Positions 11,565-21,700 of a stretch of DNA of 64,000 nucleotides are shown piece by piece. Below the pieces are notes generated by a model that worked only from the letters and a program-made list of their open reading frames with translations, was not told the DNA's origin and ran no database searches. How positions within the stretch are numbered: position 1 is the first letter of the stretch; each line of letters opens with the position of its first letter. Origin of the DNA: Purpureocillium takamizusanense. Taxonomy: Eukaryota > Ascomycota > Sordariomycetes > Hypocreales > Ophiocordycipitaceae. The stretch covers positions 1,922,001 to 1,986,000 of the forward strand of contig NC_063068.1 in assembly GCF_022605165.1 (NCBI RefSeq). Reading direction: 5' to 3'. Made by a program: the position numbers and the translations under genes.

Positions 11565-11672
11565 TGCATCTACACTACATATAACAGCATTGATGTATGC
11601 ATCTACACCTACACTACATGTAACAGCACGTATGCATCACGCTACACGTATCAGCATGTCTGCATCTAACAC
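11565..11672. repeat. Imperfect tandem repeat, units of about 28-35 bp
   Basis: Three full units begin with TGCATC at 11565, 11598 and 11633, and a fourth, truncated one begins at 11661. Each full unit carries a CTACAC-like run followed by an AT-rich piece and CAGCA. The array lies about 260-370 bp upstream of the precursor ATG and may be a regulatory element or simply a minisatellite. Confidence 0.75.
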
Positions 11673-11790
11673 AAATACCTTTACATAAGAGAATGGTTAG
11701 CCCGGCCATCCACCACCGAGACTTTATGGTTGCACACAACATCCTCTGACATCTTGTGTCCTCAACATGAAGCATTGGAAGCAAATACAT

Positions 11791-11804
11791 GGGTATAAGT
11801 ACCC
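11791..11804 (+). promoter_or_regulatory. TATA box within a perfect 5-bp inverted repeat
   Basis: GGGTATAAGTACCC: the arms GGGTA and TACCC are exact inverted copies around a TATAAG core. It lies 127 bp before the ATG of the small peptide gene, a usual distance for a TATA box plus leader in fungi. Confidence 0.55.
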
Positions 11805-11930
11805 AGGGAGCTCCCTAGAACCTCATCAGATTACCGAAATCACAAATCTCCCAAATCCTCTTTTCGTCAGTTGTCTGATACCAACTTGATCGTCTGCCCA
11901 AGGCCAGATTTTCGTTACCCTTCAGCAGCA

Positions 11931-12154
11931 ATGCGTGCCCAATCCTTCACTGGCTTGTTCTTGCTGCTCGCAAGCGTATGTGCGAGTATGCCTCTATCTT
12001 CGGCTGGTGAGCTTGGCAAACGTAAGACTTGATGGCGGTTGACTGTGTCGTACTTTCTTGATGATTAACAGGGCGACTAGGGCAGGTGCACGACATCATG
12101 GGCCCAGGGGAGGCTTATGACGATGAGGGATATGGCGATATGGTTGCACGCTAA
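11931..12154 (+). CDS. Candidate RiPP precursor peptide (signal peptide, Kex2 site, Tyr-containing acidic tail)
   Basis: Two exons, 11931-12021 and 12072-12154, separated by a 50-bp intron (GTAAGA to AACAG), encode 57 residues. The first ~18-25 residues are a typical secretory signal with the hydrophobic core LFLLLASVCA. A basic site K30-R31-R32 follows, matching Kex2 cleavage, and the codon for R31 is split by the intron. The remaining 25 residues form an acidic tail with two tyrosines (Y46 and Y51 in EAYDDEGYGD) and end in VAR. Dikaritin precursors have the same plan of signal peptide, dibasic sites and Tyr-containing core, but usually with several repeated cores; here there is one. Without splicing the frame ends after three codons in the intron. 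Gene position just downstream of a UstYa homologue and near a tyrosinase is the main support for the function. Which residues form the core cannot be told from sequence. Confidence 0.72.
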
Positions 12155-13427
12155 GTAATTAACTTGGTTGGCTAGGATACGCGGATTCGGGTTGTGGCAG
12201 GGGCGCAAGATCGCGAGCCCCCAAGCTCAGCGCCACCGGCTACGCACTACGTACTACTACGACTTAACGCGTTCCAATCAGTAAATTACATGCTTGATCT
12301 CCCTGTTTCAATTGAATCTAATTACTTAAGTGATAACCACGCGTAATAAACTGCGGAGTCAATCGCACACTCGGTCGTGTGGTCAATCGGGCGAGTAGTG
12401 AGTGAGGTCACGCCGTGGCGGGCAGCCCGTCAGTCTAGCGGCCAATTCAGCACTCGACCCGCTGTGAAAAGCAGAAGAGAGCCTCTGGAGGGACATGAGA
12501 CGCTGTGTGCCTTGGTACATGAAGACATCTCCACTGATCACTCCCAAACATACCCCCTTGCCTCAGTAACCAAGCCCCGAACGGCAGGCCATGCCCGTTG
12601 CCGTGACTGCACAGCGCGAGTTTATACGGGCCCTAATCCATTGCCCGCGGTTGACTGCTGGCCTGTCCCGACGCCCGCGGCTCGCCCACTTCATCAGCTC
12701 GACGACGTGACAACGGCCGGTTCCGTGAAGTGCGCCATGCGGCATCGGGTCGCGGCCAGCCCCTACGCGCCGTCCGCCCTGATTGAGATTGATGTGATGA
12801 ATGCCAATAGCGGCAGATGGGACCCCTTTGCGTGGCTAACAAGACTTTTGAACATCATCTAAACCGTTGTCGTTTCGGTCAGCTTACATGGCTGTACATA
12901 TGGTGGGCGGCGGCGGCGGCGGTGGCGGCGGCTTACACCAGACCCTGGATGGAAGTGTCCGGAGCACGACCAAGAAAAGTATCCGAAGTGAGCAACATGT
13001 CTAGCACCCACCTGACGCGGCTACTCGACCATCCTCTTGTTGATGAGGATCCCAAGCTACAAGTGCTTACTTATCTCACAACCGACGCCTCCCTAAAAGA
13101 CTCTTGGCCGCAAAACAGCGAGTCAGTACATGTATCAGCCCGAGTACTGCTACGCCGCCGTTCTCTTTGGTGGCGCATCATCTCCCGATGCGATGGTCCG
13201 CCGCCCGGCACATCCCAATCGCATATCTATAGGGCTGAACTCGCTCATTGCTTCAATCGCCCATTGACGTGCGTTTTACTCTCTAGTCTCTCCGCGTTGC
13301 CAAGTGCATTCGCAGCAACTCGTCCCCAAAAAAAGCAACATACGGAAACGATCCGAGAAGAAAGAAAGAAAGGAGGGAGTTGAAAGGGGAAACCAAGAAC
13401 ACACTCCGGTGGCCTCATCCTGATTGA
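12155..13427. other. Intergenic region without a supported gene
   Basis: About 1.27 kb. Open frames at 12377-12862 and 12817-13383 lack any domain and have unbiased codon use. A GGC-repeat run lies near 12907-12935. The A-rich, G-rich stretch at 13325-13400 probably belongs to the leader of the next small gene. Confidence 0.45.
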
Positions 13428-13789
13428 ATGGCGCTAGACGACGGTACGAGCATCCAGCAGGTCGCGCCGCGGGCGGCGAATCGAGAGACCTGCGTCGATG
13501 CCGGTGGGTTGACTCAACTGCTGGTACGTACGCTCGCCGCCAGTTTCTCCTGCCCCCTTTATTTACCGCTCATGGTTGTTGTGTTCCGGCCTTCTGGTTT
13601 TGCGAACGCAAGGTGGGCTAATTTGTGCGTTTTCGTGTGGAACAGGCTGAGAAAAAGGCAGAAAGGGAGAGGGCCGAGTCGATGAGGAGGAGGACGTACG
13701 AGGAGATCCTCAACAATTATTTCGAATTTTACGGCTTCATGCCGCGCCCTGAGGGTTTGCTCGGGACATACTGGATAGAGAGCGGATGA
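13428..13789 (+). CDS. Small unknown protein, 79 residues
   Basis: A two-exon model, 13428-13523 and 13646-13789, uses the consensus donor GTACGT and the acceptor GGAACAG and gives 79 residues. The second exon is a convincing coding segment: a charged helix (AEKKAERERAESMRRR) followed by TYEEILNNYFEFYGFMPRPE and a short C-terminus ending WIESG. No signal peptide, membrane span or known domain is recognised. The first exon is less certain, because an earlier GT at 13461 could serve as donor and would shorten the protein by 21 residues. The gene is convergent with Set9 (13994-16134), only 204 bp away. Confidence 0.55.
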
Positions 13790-13993
13790 CCCTTGTCGCC
13801 TGGGGGTTCTGGTTTCCTGGCGTTGCAACAGTATGGGTTGGCTATGCGGCTTGACGATTCATCTAACTACTGCTCACGCATTGTAGTCGAGCTATAATAG
13901 TACATATCGGGATTATTCAAGATGTCGCTTCCATGTACAGGCGCCGAACTCAAACACGCAAGTAAGATAACACAGGCCGAGGCCGTTCCGCAT

Positions 13994-16134
13994 CTATCGC
14001 CGCGCTTGTTCACCAGACAGTCGGGAGCTCACTCTCCGCGCACGGCTGCTCCGGCGTAGACCATTGATGGCCTCTCTCGCCCCCACCGGCTTCGTTATCG
14101 AAGACCCGCCTCGCTTCAAGCGCCGTCCGCGCGGCGCCTCATCCTCTTGCTCCTCTTCCTCCTCCTCTTCCTCTTCGCTCTCTTCGCGCTCCATAACCTT
14201 GCGGCCCCGAGCCCTGCGCTCGTCATAGTGGTCGAGGAAACGGTGCACCATCCGGTGGTCCAGAATCCTCTCTTCCTTGTCGCCGGGTCCCGCCCTCTCC
14301 GTCTTGGGCCAGATGAACCCGTACAGCTTCGAGTGCCGCTCACAGCGGGGGCACGAGGCCCGTGTGTAGTAAGCGTTTTGTTGGATAAAGTAGTTGGTGC
14401 AGTTTGTGCACTGGACCCAAGCCATCTCGGGTTCGGACAGCAAGAGAGGTGTGAGGATGTAGTCGCCGGGGGTCCGCATCCGGGCCGGCGGCGTGGCCTG
14501 TTTTATGAACACCCGACGCTGATACTTTCTCGTCTTCGGTTTGACCTCTGCCTCCACACCTGTGTTTGCTGCCGGCTGTACCATGTCCGCCTCAGCTACG
14601 GTCTCGATGCTGACGGCCACTGAAGCGGCAGTCGGCTCTGCGTCGGTTGGAGGAGCAACAGGCGTGGAGGCGACCCCCACAACGGCCCGCTCTGATGCCT
14701 CTCCCGACGTCTTCTCTCCTTCTGAATTCTGTGACGAGGGTGGCGACCGCATGCTAGGCACGCTCTGCGGAGGGAACACTCCTAGCATCGCCAGCAACAT
14801 CATCTCACGAGTTATCTTGAACTCGCATGGAGCTTTTGCCTTCAGCTCCTTCACTGGCGTTTGCAGGACAGGCTCTGGACTGTCCTTCTCTGGAGATGTC
14901 ACATCCGTGTCCAACGCATCACCGCTGTTCGACGCCACACTTCCGCTAACAGAGCTTCCTCTTGACACGGCTGGCTCAGCAGGAGGCGGCTCCACGAGAT
15001 GTTTAAGGCGCTTAGCCGGTGTGATCGGAGGCGTCGCCATAGCATCAATCGGCCGCTTGCGACCCGACGGCGTGGCGGCATCCGGGGCCGGAGAATCTGC
15101 CGACGGTGACGGATCATGCGCGTTACTGAATCTTGAGCTCTTGTTTCGCGTCTTGTACACGCGCGGGCGAATCACCGGCGTCACAGACGGCGTCCGCGAC
15201 GAGGTCCCGCCTATGCTGTCGTCTCTGCGTCGGCGCCGAAGTGAATAGACCACTGGCTTTTCCGACTCCTCCACGCTTGGCTTGATGGCTACCGGTGCAC
15301 CTTCCTCCGGCTGCCACCCGTTACACAGGTTCCTCTCGCACGTCTGACAGAGACATTCGCAGTTGTCCTCGCCAAAGTAGCTCTCGCCGTATGTCACGGT
15401 GATCTCCTCGCCCACCTCGATCGGCTTCGTAGCAATGATCTCGATGCCGGCGTGGCTCGTCGTCATCAACTTTGCGTTGGCGTCGCAATCGTGGTTGGCG
15501 AATCGAGCGGGGCCCATGAACAAGCTCGTGCATTTGTTTCGCGAGCTGACGACGACGCTGAAGTCCTTCTTGCGCACGGCAATCTCATTTTCCTCCTCGG
15601 GCGTCATGTTGACCTGGATGCCCGAGAGATACTTGATGGACTCGTTGCGCTTGATGTAGCGTCGGGCGGTGATGCTCGCCTCGTGCGTGACGAGGGTGTA
15701 TCGGTTCGTCGAGCTCACCTCAAACGGGCAATCGGGCATGTAGATTTGCAGATAGCGCCGCAGGTGCCGGCGGAAGTCGTCCTTTTCCTTGCCTGTCTTG
15801 AGGCTCCCGAGGAACCTCTTCAGGCCGTCCGTCGCCAGCAGCTTCTCCTCGGCAGCATCCAGGTTTTTGTTGAGCACAATCTCATCCTGGACAATCTTGG
15901 CGATGACCTCTTCGCTCACGCCCCGCGACGGATGGTACGTGGAGCGGTTCTTGGGGACGGTCGTCCAGTAGTAAACCTGCGACACCCATCAGCCGACGAC
16001 AGCTGTCAACTTTTGCGCGGGGCCACACTCACATGGTCGACAAGCGCATCGGTCAGTATATCATCGTACGCGGCTAATTGAGCAAGCGTAAGGCGCTGCC
16101 TCTTCGCCGCCGTCGCCGCCTTGGACAGCGGCAT
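13994..16134 (-). CDS. set9: Histone H4-K20 methyltransferase, Set9 (Suv4-20/KMT5 family)
   Basis: Two exons, 16134-16033 and 15976-13994, encode 694 residues. The N-terminus (LTLAQLAAYDDILTDALVDH) joined to YYWTTVPKNR is the conserved opening of fungal Set9 proteins and fixes the start. The SET domain occupies roughly residues 110-260. It shows the cofactor/substrate block GPARFANHDCDANAK and the tyrosine-containing segment VTYGESYFGEDN, followed by the post-SET cysteines in CECLCQTCERN. The protein methylates histone H4 lysine 20 in the nucleus. The long C-terminal half is Pro/Ser-rich with low complexity. A second cysteine pair cluster (CTNCTNYF and CPRCERH) suggests an extra zinc-binding module, and the C-terminus carries a run of about ten Glu and basic patches. 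Confidence 0.94.
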
Positions 16135-17110
16135 GACGCTGTTCGAGCGCCTGGGAACGAGAGGTCGTGATTGAGGGAGGGAGGCCGCTGGGTGCGACGA
16201 TCAAACAGCTGCTGCTTGTACCCGTTGCGAGGCACGGCCGCAGAAACAGCAAAAGATACGAGCGAGTCTCGTAACGGCTCAATGCCTCCGTCGTCACATG
16301 CCGTGACGTGGCGTGCGATATGCCAGGCGTCACAGGCAATGAATGGTGCGAGCAAAAGGAGGCGGGCAGCTCGGTCAGTCAGCTCAAGGGTTGCCGCAAC
16401 GTCATCGGCCGTTTGTCCGAGCGCACTCAGAATGTGCTAAAATAACCAAAAGAGAAACGGTCACAAAAGAAACGAGGGGCGAGGAGGACGTGAAAGGGAG
16501 CGAGCCGTCCCTCCTCAGCCGAGCAGTGCCAGTGGTGGGGAGATGAGTGAGTGATTGAGACGGATGAGCTGCATCGTCATCTGATGAGGCAGAAGAAGTG
16601 CAGGGTAACGGGCTGCTGGCGCGGGAGAGGCAGGGAGAAGCACATCAGGAGCAGGAGTGAGCCCCTCTGCTTCCTCCCACCACTGCTGCAGCAGCTCGCA
16701 GCTAACTACCTCCGTTTCCCTGGGGTGCGCGGGCCCTCCAGCCACCCCGGAAGCTGGAATTTTGGCTGCTGGCCGGGCGACCGTTTCTGCGGCCCAGGCT
16801 GTGTCCAGTCAGTGATCGCGCAGTGGGGCTGCGAGTCGCGCCAAATGCGCCAAATGCAGGGGCCACAGCCTCCACTCACCAGCGGTTGCCTCGCTGCGCT
16901 CCAGCCGGTTGCGCCCGGCTTGCCATTGGCCAGCGGCCGACCTTGTCCTTGTCGCCTTTCGAAGTCTGTACGTACCCCAGCTGAGCTCCCACCGGCCACG
17001 TGACCAGCCAGCGCCGAAAAGTCTCAAACGCCAGACTCCAGCATCCCGAGATCGCGAGACGGGGATGCTTTGACAGTCGCCGGGCCTAGAGTGACCGCAC
17101 CACAGCCAAG
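16135..17110. promoter_or_regulatory. Divergent intergenic region, set9 / mitochondrial L14
   Basis: 976 bp between divergent start codons, so it should contain both promoters. Open frames overlapping on both strands look like composition artefacts. No specific regulatory motif is identified. Confidence 0.45.
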
Positions 17111-17649
17111 ATGATTCAATTAAAGGTATTTACCCTCGCATATACAATCAGTTTTGAGCCGACCTGCTGCTTCAAAGTCCATCTTTGCTAATGCCATCAT
17201 TCAGACGATGCTCAATTGCATCGACAACTCGGGCGCCGCCCTTGTCGAATGCGCCCTGGTCGTCGGCCAGAAGCGCCACGCCCGCATCGGTATGCCCCCC
17301 CACGAGTCTCATCAAGAATGCCCGCCGCGAAGCCCGAAGCTGATCCCATACAGGTGACCGCATCGTCGTCGTCGTTCAGGAGCAGCGAGGCGCCTCCTCC
17401 TCCGGCATGGCTGGCATCTCGGCCTCCGCCAAGGTCAAGCGCGGCGACATCCGCCACGCCGTCGTCGTCCGCACCCGCTACCCGACTCAGCGCCGCGACG
17501 GCTCCGTCGTCCGCTTCGACGACAACGCCTGTGTTCTGCTCAACAAGTCCGGCGACCCCGTCGGCTCCCGCATCAACGGCGTCGTCGGCGCGGAGCTGAA
17601 GCGCAAGAAGTGGAGCAAGATATTGTCCATGGCGCCCATGCAGGCGTAA
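17111..17649 (+). CDS. MRPL38: Mitochondrial large-subunit ribosomal protein uL14m (MRPL38)
   Basis: Three exons, 17111-17125, 17205-17289 and 17354-17649, give 131 residues. The first exon has only five codons (MIQLK), as is usual for this gene. The second starts TMLNCIDNSGAALVECALVV, which is the L14 signature region. The third contains GDRIVVVVQEQ, KVKRGDIRHAVVVRT and DDNACVLLNKSGDPVGSRINGVV, the standard bacterial-type L14 core. It binds 23S-like rRNA at the subunit interface of the mitoribosome. The protein is N-terminally very short before the L14 fold, so import would depend on internal signals, as in its yeast relative. Confidence 0.95.
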
Positions 17650-18177
17650 GCGGTGGTGAGGGCGCCGAGTATGTTGAGGGGGCTAGGGGCGATACCGCTA
17701 GACGGTCGGTGTAGTGAACATGGCCGTGCACGAGCGGGGGAAACTGTACAACCACAAAACTTTGGCATCTGCGAGGCGTTTACGAGCGAAGAGCTCAATC
17801 TCCGAATACAATTACAAACATTTTCAAACTAGCCGTCACGGGCGACTGATGAAACCTTTCTTTTGAACCAAAAAATGCAATTCTTGAACGCAGGAGGGCG
17901 AAGCGTTTTGCTCCACCAGTCCCCCATACCCATTCAGTCATCTCGAGAGCCAGAGGCCACAATAGACAGTAGTCTGGGATTGACTGCGTTGTTGTATATA
18001 CGCCTATTCCATGTCTCTGCCAGACTCCTTGACGCCGCCTTCCAAAAAAAAGTAAGAAAGAAGGAAACAGCAAAAGCGATCGCAAGATGCCTGATACGCT
18101 CCGTCACCCAAGCCGCCTCCCAATCCATGTCCAGAAACAGCAGCCGCCCGTCGTCGGGTATCCATTCGTCAAAGTCG
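17650..18177. other. Convergent intergenic region, MRPL38 / RPB9
   Basis: About 530 bp between two convergent stop codons, holding both 3' UTRs. An A-run at 18044-18052 and T-rich patches are compatible with poly(A) signals. No gene is seen. Confidence 0.45.
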
Positions 18178-19293
18178 TTAGTCGAAAATGTGACCGCATT
18201 CGCAGCAAACATAAAACAGTTTCTTGCGACACAGCCACGTTAGTCAGTTGTTCAGTCGATGACGAAGCCCAGGTATCAAGACTGTGCCAGTTCAAGGCCC
18301 AAGTCCAGGAATGAAGCCCCTCGATATCGGAATTGTCGGCTTACCATGCCAGTTTCAGCACTGCGCTCCTGTGATTGGAAAAAGACTGCCTCCTCGTGAT
18401 TACACCGGGGGCACGTCTTGTTCGACCGTGGAAGCTGTAGTGTTGACGTTGAACGCCGCGTCAGCCAGCAGCTCTTAGGGATGGGTGAAAAACTTCTCAG
18501 AAAAACAAGAGTAAGCAGATCCCGATCCACCGCGCTGCCAGCGAAGTGCGATACCACGTCAGACACTTCCCAGCAGTTACAAGTAGACACCATGATCAAG
18601 AGACCCAAGTCCAGAAAATGGTACAGCATAAATGTGAAATGCCTGTCATGCACTCGGCGAGTCTCGTCTTCGTTTGAGGGGCGTCAAAGGTAGTGAAGCG
18701 AAAAGCGGCTGTCGTTGCTGGACTCGGTTGGGTGGCTCGGGCAATCGGATTTAAAATTCCAAGGTCATCGCATAGTGGAGGATGTTGGACAGAGGCAGGG
18801 GGATACCAGCCGTCTGAGTCGCCTCCTCAACGTCGCTTCTGGCGACGGCGAGAGTCGAGTCACCTTCGGTCGAGTCGCCGTCGGTCGAGTCGCCGTCGGT
18901 CGAATCGTTGTCGGTCGAGCCGCTATTGATCGAGTCGTTCGCCAGGGCAAGGGCAAAATAGAGAGGGTCGCCGCATTGCATACACTCGACGATCTCGCTG
19001 CAACGCATGCAAAACGACAGGGTCTGACTAACCGTCGGGTCCGAGCCAACATCCTGGGTCACACCCGCCGTCTCTCCGGCCGAGTTGTTGAGCACGTTGC
19101 GGAAGACGCAGGTAGAAGCCGCCTCCTCGGTGTACTGACAAGTACGGCAGGTGAACTGGAGCTTGTGGGCGTCGTCATCCTCCTTGGGGTAGAGCATGTT
19201 GGAGCACTCCGAGCAGAAACGGAACGTGATCTGCTCGAGCTTCTTGCCCTCGCCGAGGTCGTCTTGGGAACCGGTGGACTGGGGAGTCGCCAT
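18178..19293 (-). CDS. RPB9: RNA polymerase II subunit RPB9
   Basis: Three exons, 19293-19033, 18434-18345 and 18222-18178, encode 131 residues. The N-terminal zinc ribbon is seen as FCSECSNMLYP and FTCRTCQYTEEA. The linker NVLNNSAGETAGVTQDVGSD follows, and the C-terminal ribbon is split over exons 2 and 3 (KTCPRCNHEEAVFFQSQERS and FYVCCECGHIF). RPB9 works in start-site choice, proofreading and elongation by Pol II. Intron 1 is large for this window (598 bp) and stays open in the coding frame well past the donor, so retention would give a different, acidic C-terminus without the second zinc ribbon. The third exon is only 15 codons including the stop. Confidence 0.94.
18864..18938 (-). repeat. 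15-bp minisatellite inside RPB9 intron 1
   Basis: Five near-identical 15-bp units (for example 18879-18893) lie in the first intron of RPB9. In the intron-retained frame they read as a short Asp/Ser/Thr/Gly repeat. The length of a multiple of three keeps that frame open. Confidence 0.8.
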
Positions 19294-21700
19294 TTCGCCG
19301 TTTGGTTCGCGGAGGTCGAGAAGCGGTGTTGAGTATTGTCGACGTTTCGGGCTCGCAAGAAAAGAAGAAGAAAAAATGCGAGCTGCGAGCGAAAGTCTTG
19401 CGCGTTACGCGGCAGACACCGTCGATGCCAGAAGCGAGTCGAGTGCGTGGCGATGGATGGTTGATAACGGGGAGAGAGATAGAGAGGCAGGTCGGCCAAG
19501 CCGATGTGACTCTCACTCGACAGATGGAAAAATCTCGGCTGAAAGTGGTGTTTGCGTTTGCCGCCACGCAGAGCAGAGTCGCGCGTGGTGGGGTGGTGGG
19601 CTTGTCTTGTGGTGGGGCAACTTTTGTCAGGCTGCCAGCAGGTCCAGTCCACTCTGAGGCTGAAGCTGAAACCCTGCAGATGCAGCGGAGGTAATGGTGC
19701 TCCTCAGCGGTCGCAGCAGGTGCTGATGGCGGGAAGGCTTGGCTGCCGCGTGGTGGTGCGAGGCGATGGTGGGGACAGCTTGTGTAGGTGACGTGAGTAG
19801 GTCGCACTGAAGGCACCCCAGATGTCCTTTGCCCTTTGCTACTGCCTTCATGGTTAGATCCAGATGGACGAGAATGGAGTACCCGACGAGCACTACCTGA
19901 TGCGATCTGTGTTTAAGGTAAAAGAAGTACTTTGCCGTACGTCTGCAGTTGCCGACGATTCGATGCTGTGAAGTGGTTTGATGAGTTGTGTTGTTGGTGC
20001 AATGCCTGTAGACTTGCAGTGGTAGTGGTGGTGATGTACACGCGAGAGCTTGGCTGTGATGTGAGTGCGTGTGGGAGAAGGGAAAGAGAAAATGAAAACA
20101 TACACCGCAGCGAAAGCGCGTTTATACTTGCGCACGCGGGCAGATGGCCATGCGTCATTGCAAACGGACAACCCGGCGCAGCTGTCGCCAGGTGCCTGTT
20201 CAGCGCAACGTAGTGAATCAGGTTGGCTTTGGCAGGCTACTCAGCGACAGTAGTTCGCCAAGCCACAGAGATGGTGGCCCTGAGGCACCGGCTGAACACT
20301 GCCCGTCGCCGGCTGAGCTCAGCGCAGCAAGTGCCTGAGCCCGTTCACACAGGCCGCCGTCGGGGGTTCACGGACTGCCTTGGGTGTCAAGGTCTACGCA
20401 TGCAGGCTTCTCGCAGCAAAAGGCCCCCAAGGTATGTCGAGTTTGTCGACTAGATGGGGGCACGGCATTGCACGGAGATACCCGAGCGCCAGCGCCGTGC
20501 AAAGAAACCCAGAAGCCAAGGTAGGAGTTCCGTGCATGCTCCAATACGCGAGCACTGCCCAGCGTCATGGAATCGTGCCGGCTTCGAAGGCGGCCCTGGA
20601 GTCTTGGGTAAGTACTAATACAGTAGACTTGGTAATATTGATGCCCGGCCCAGGGCACGGGAGCAGGCAACCGGCCATCACAGATCGTCGCCGACATGTG
20701 GTTTCTCGAAGCCAGCCATGCAGGTTGCCAGACTGATTCCCATCCCCGCGCAGCCACGGGTGACCCGGGGAAGCAAGCAGCTTGCTTCCTCTTGCCCATC
20801 GTTCTCGAAACCTGGGGGCAGGCAGGGCACCGCCGCCGGGGTGCAGCAGCACCTCGAGGCGCGCGCATGACCCCCCCTTCAACCGGCCACTGGCTGCCCG
20901 CATAGTACCTATTCCCAGCAGGGGCACGACAGGTCACACGCTCAACAAATCCCCCCCTCCCCCTCCACACCCGGCCCGGTGAAGAAGCGCCCAGGCCGTG
21001 GGGCTGCTGAATCTGGGGCCGGGCACCTCAGCATGGAGCCGGGCGTATGGCGGAGACTTCAATGATGGCCGGCCATCTGGCGCTGCCCGAGGGACCTACA
21101 GGTAGGGAATGAAAGGTACCTAGTAATCGGCAGCACAGCATTTGCCCGGGCGAGAGAGCACCCATCCAGCTGTGGATTGGCCGCCTCCCGCCAAACGCTA
21201 ATACTGCCTTATTACCTCCCGCTAAACTGTCCATTTCACCCCACCAAACCCACTCCCGACAGGCGACCGACCCCGCCTTCTGCGCGGGCACACCAGTCCC
21301 CTTCGCCGCGCCAACGCAGGGAAGGGTCATCGGCCAACCACTGCGCTGTCCACGGCACGTCATTGCTGTCTCGCCCCCCCCCAGCTCCAGCTCGGCTCGC
21401 CGCCCCCCTCCAGCTTCACCAGCAAAAGAGAGAGCAGCCACCAGGCAGAGCTTCTCCTCTTTCTTAAACCCCATCCCATCCCATTCAGCCTGTGCGACAA
21501 GAACCCGTCCGCGTATCTCCGCCCTCTAACGAGCTCTCAGCCCGCCATTGCCTCGCTTCCCGTCGCCCGCACGGCCTCATCCTTGCCGCAATTCGTACCT
21601 TCGCACCGTCGACCGACCGTTGGAGCTCACACGCTGCAGCAAGCAACCCACCACTTTCTTCTCCCCCACAGCAAAACACCAACACACACGCATCGCGACA
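19294..21700. promoter_or_regulatory. Long divergent intergenic region, RPB9 / Pin1 homologue
   Basis: 2.4 kb between divergent genes. Candidate frames such as 20368-20970 (minus) and 21028-21474 (minus) show no domain and no splice support. The last ~250 bp before 21701 are C-rich and pyrimidine-rich, as in leaders of strongly expressed fungal genes. Nothing else is supported. Confidence 0.45.

Larger units (their letters stand above)
11390..11930. promoter_or_regulatory. Upstream region of the peptide precursor gene
   Basis: 540 bp between the UstYa stop and the peptide start. It contains a tandem repeat array (11565-11672) and a TATA motif inside a perfect inverted repeat (11791-11804), about 130 bp before the ATG. 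The positions suit a strong dedicated promoter, although no experimental evidence is available. Confidence 0.5.

Noticed and set aside
15452..16081. 209-codon plus-strand frame
   Set aside because: Antisense to the SET domain of set9 and crosses its intron; no domain.
20368..20970. 200-codon minus-strand frame upstream of the Pin1 gene
   Set aside because: Overlaps equally long frames on the plus strand and shows no coding pattern.
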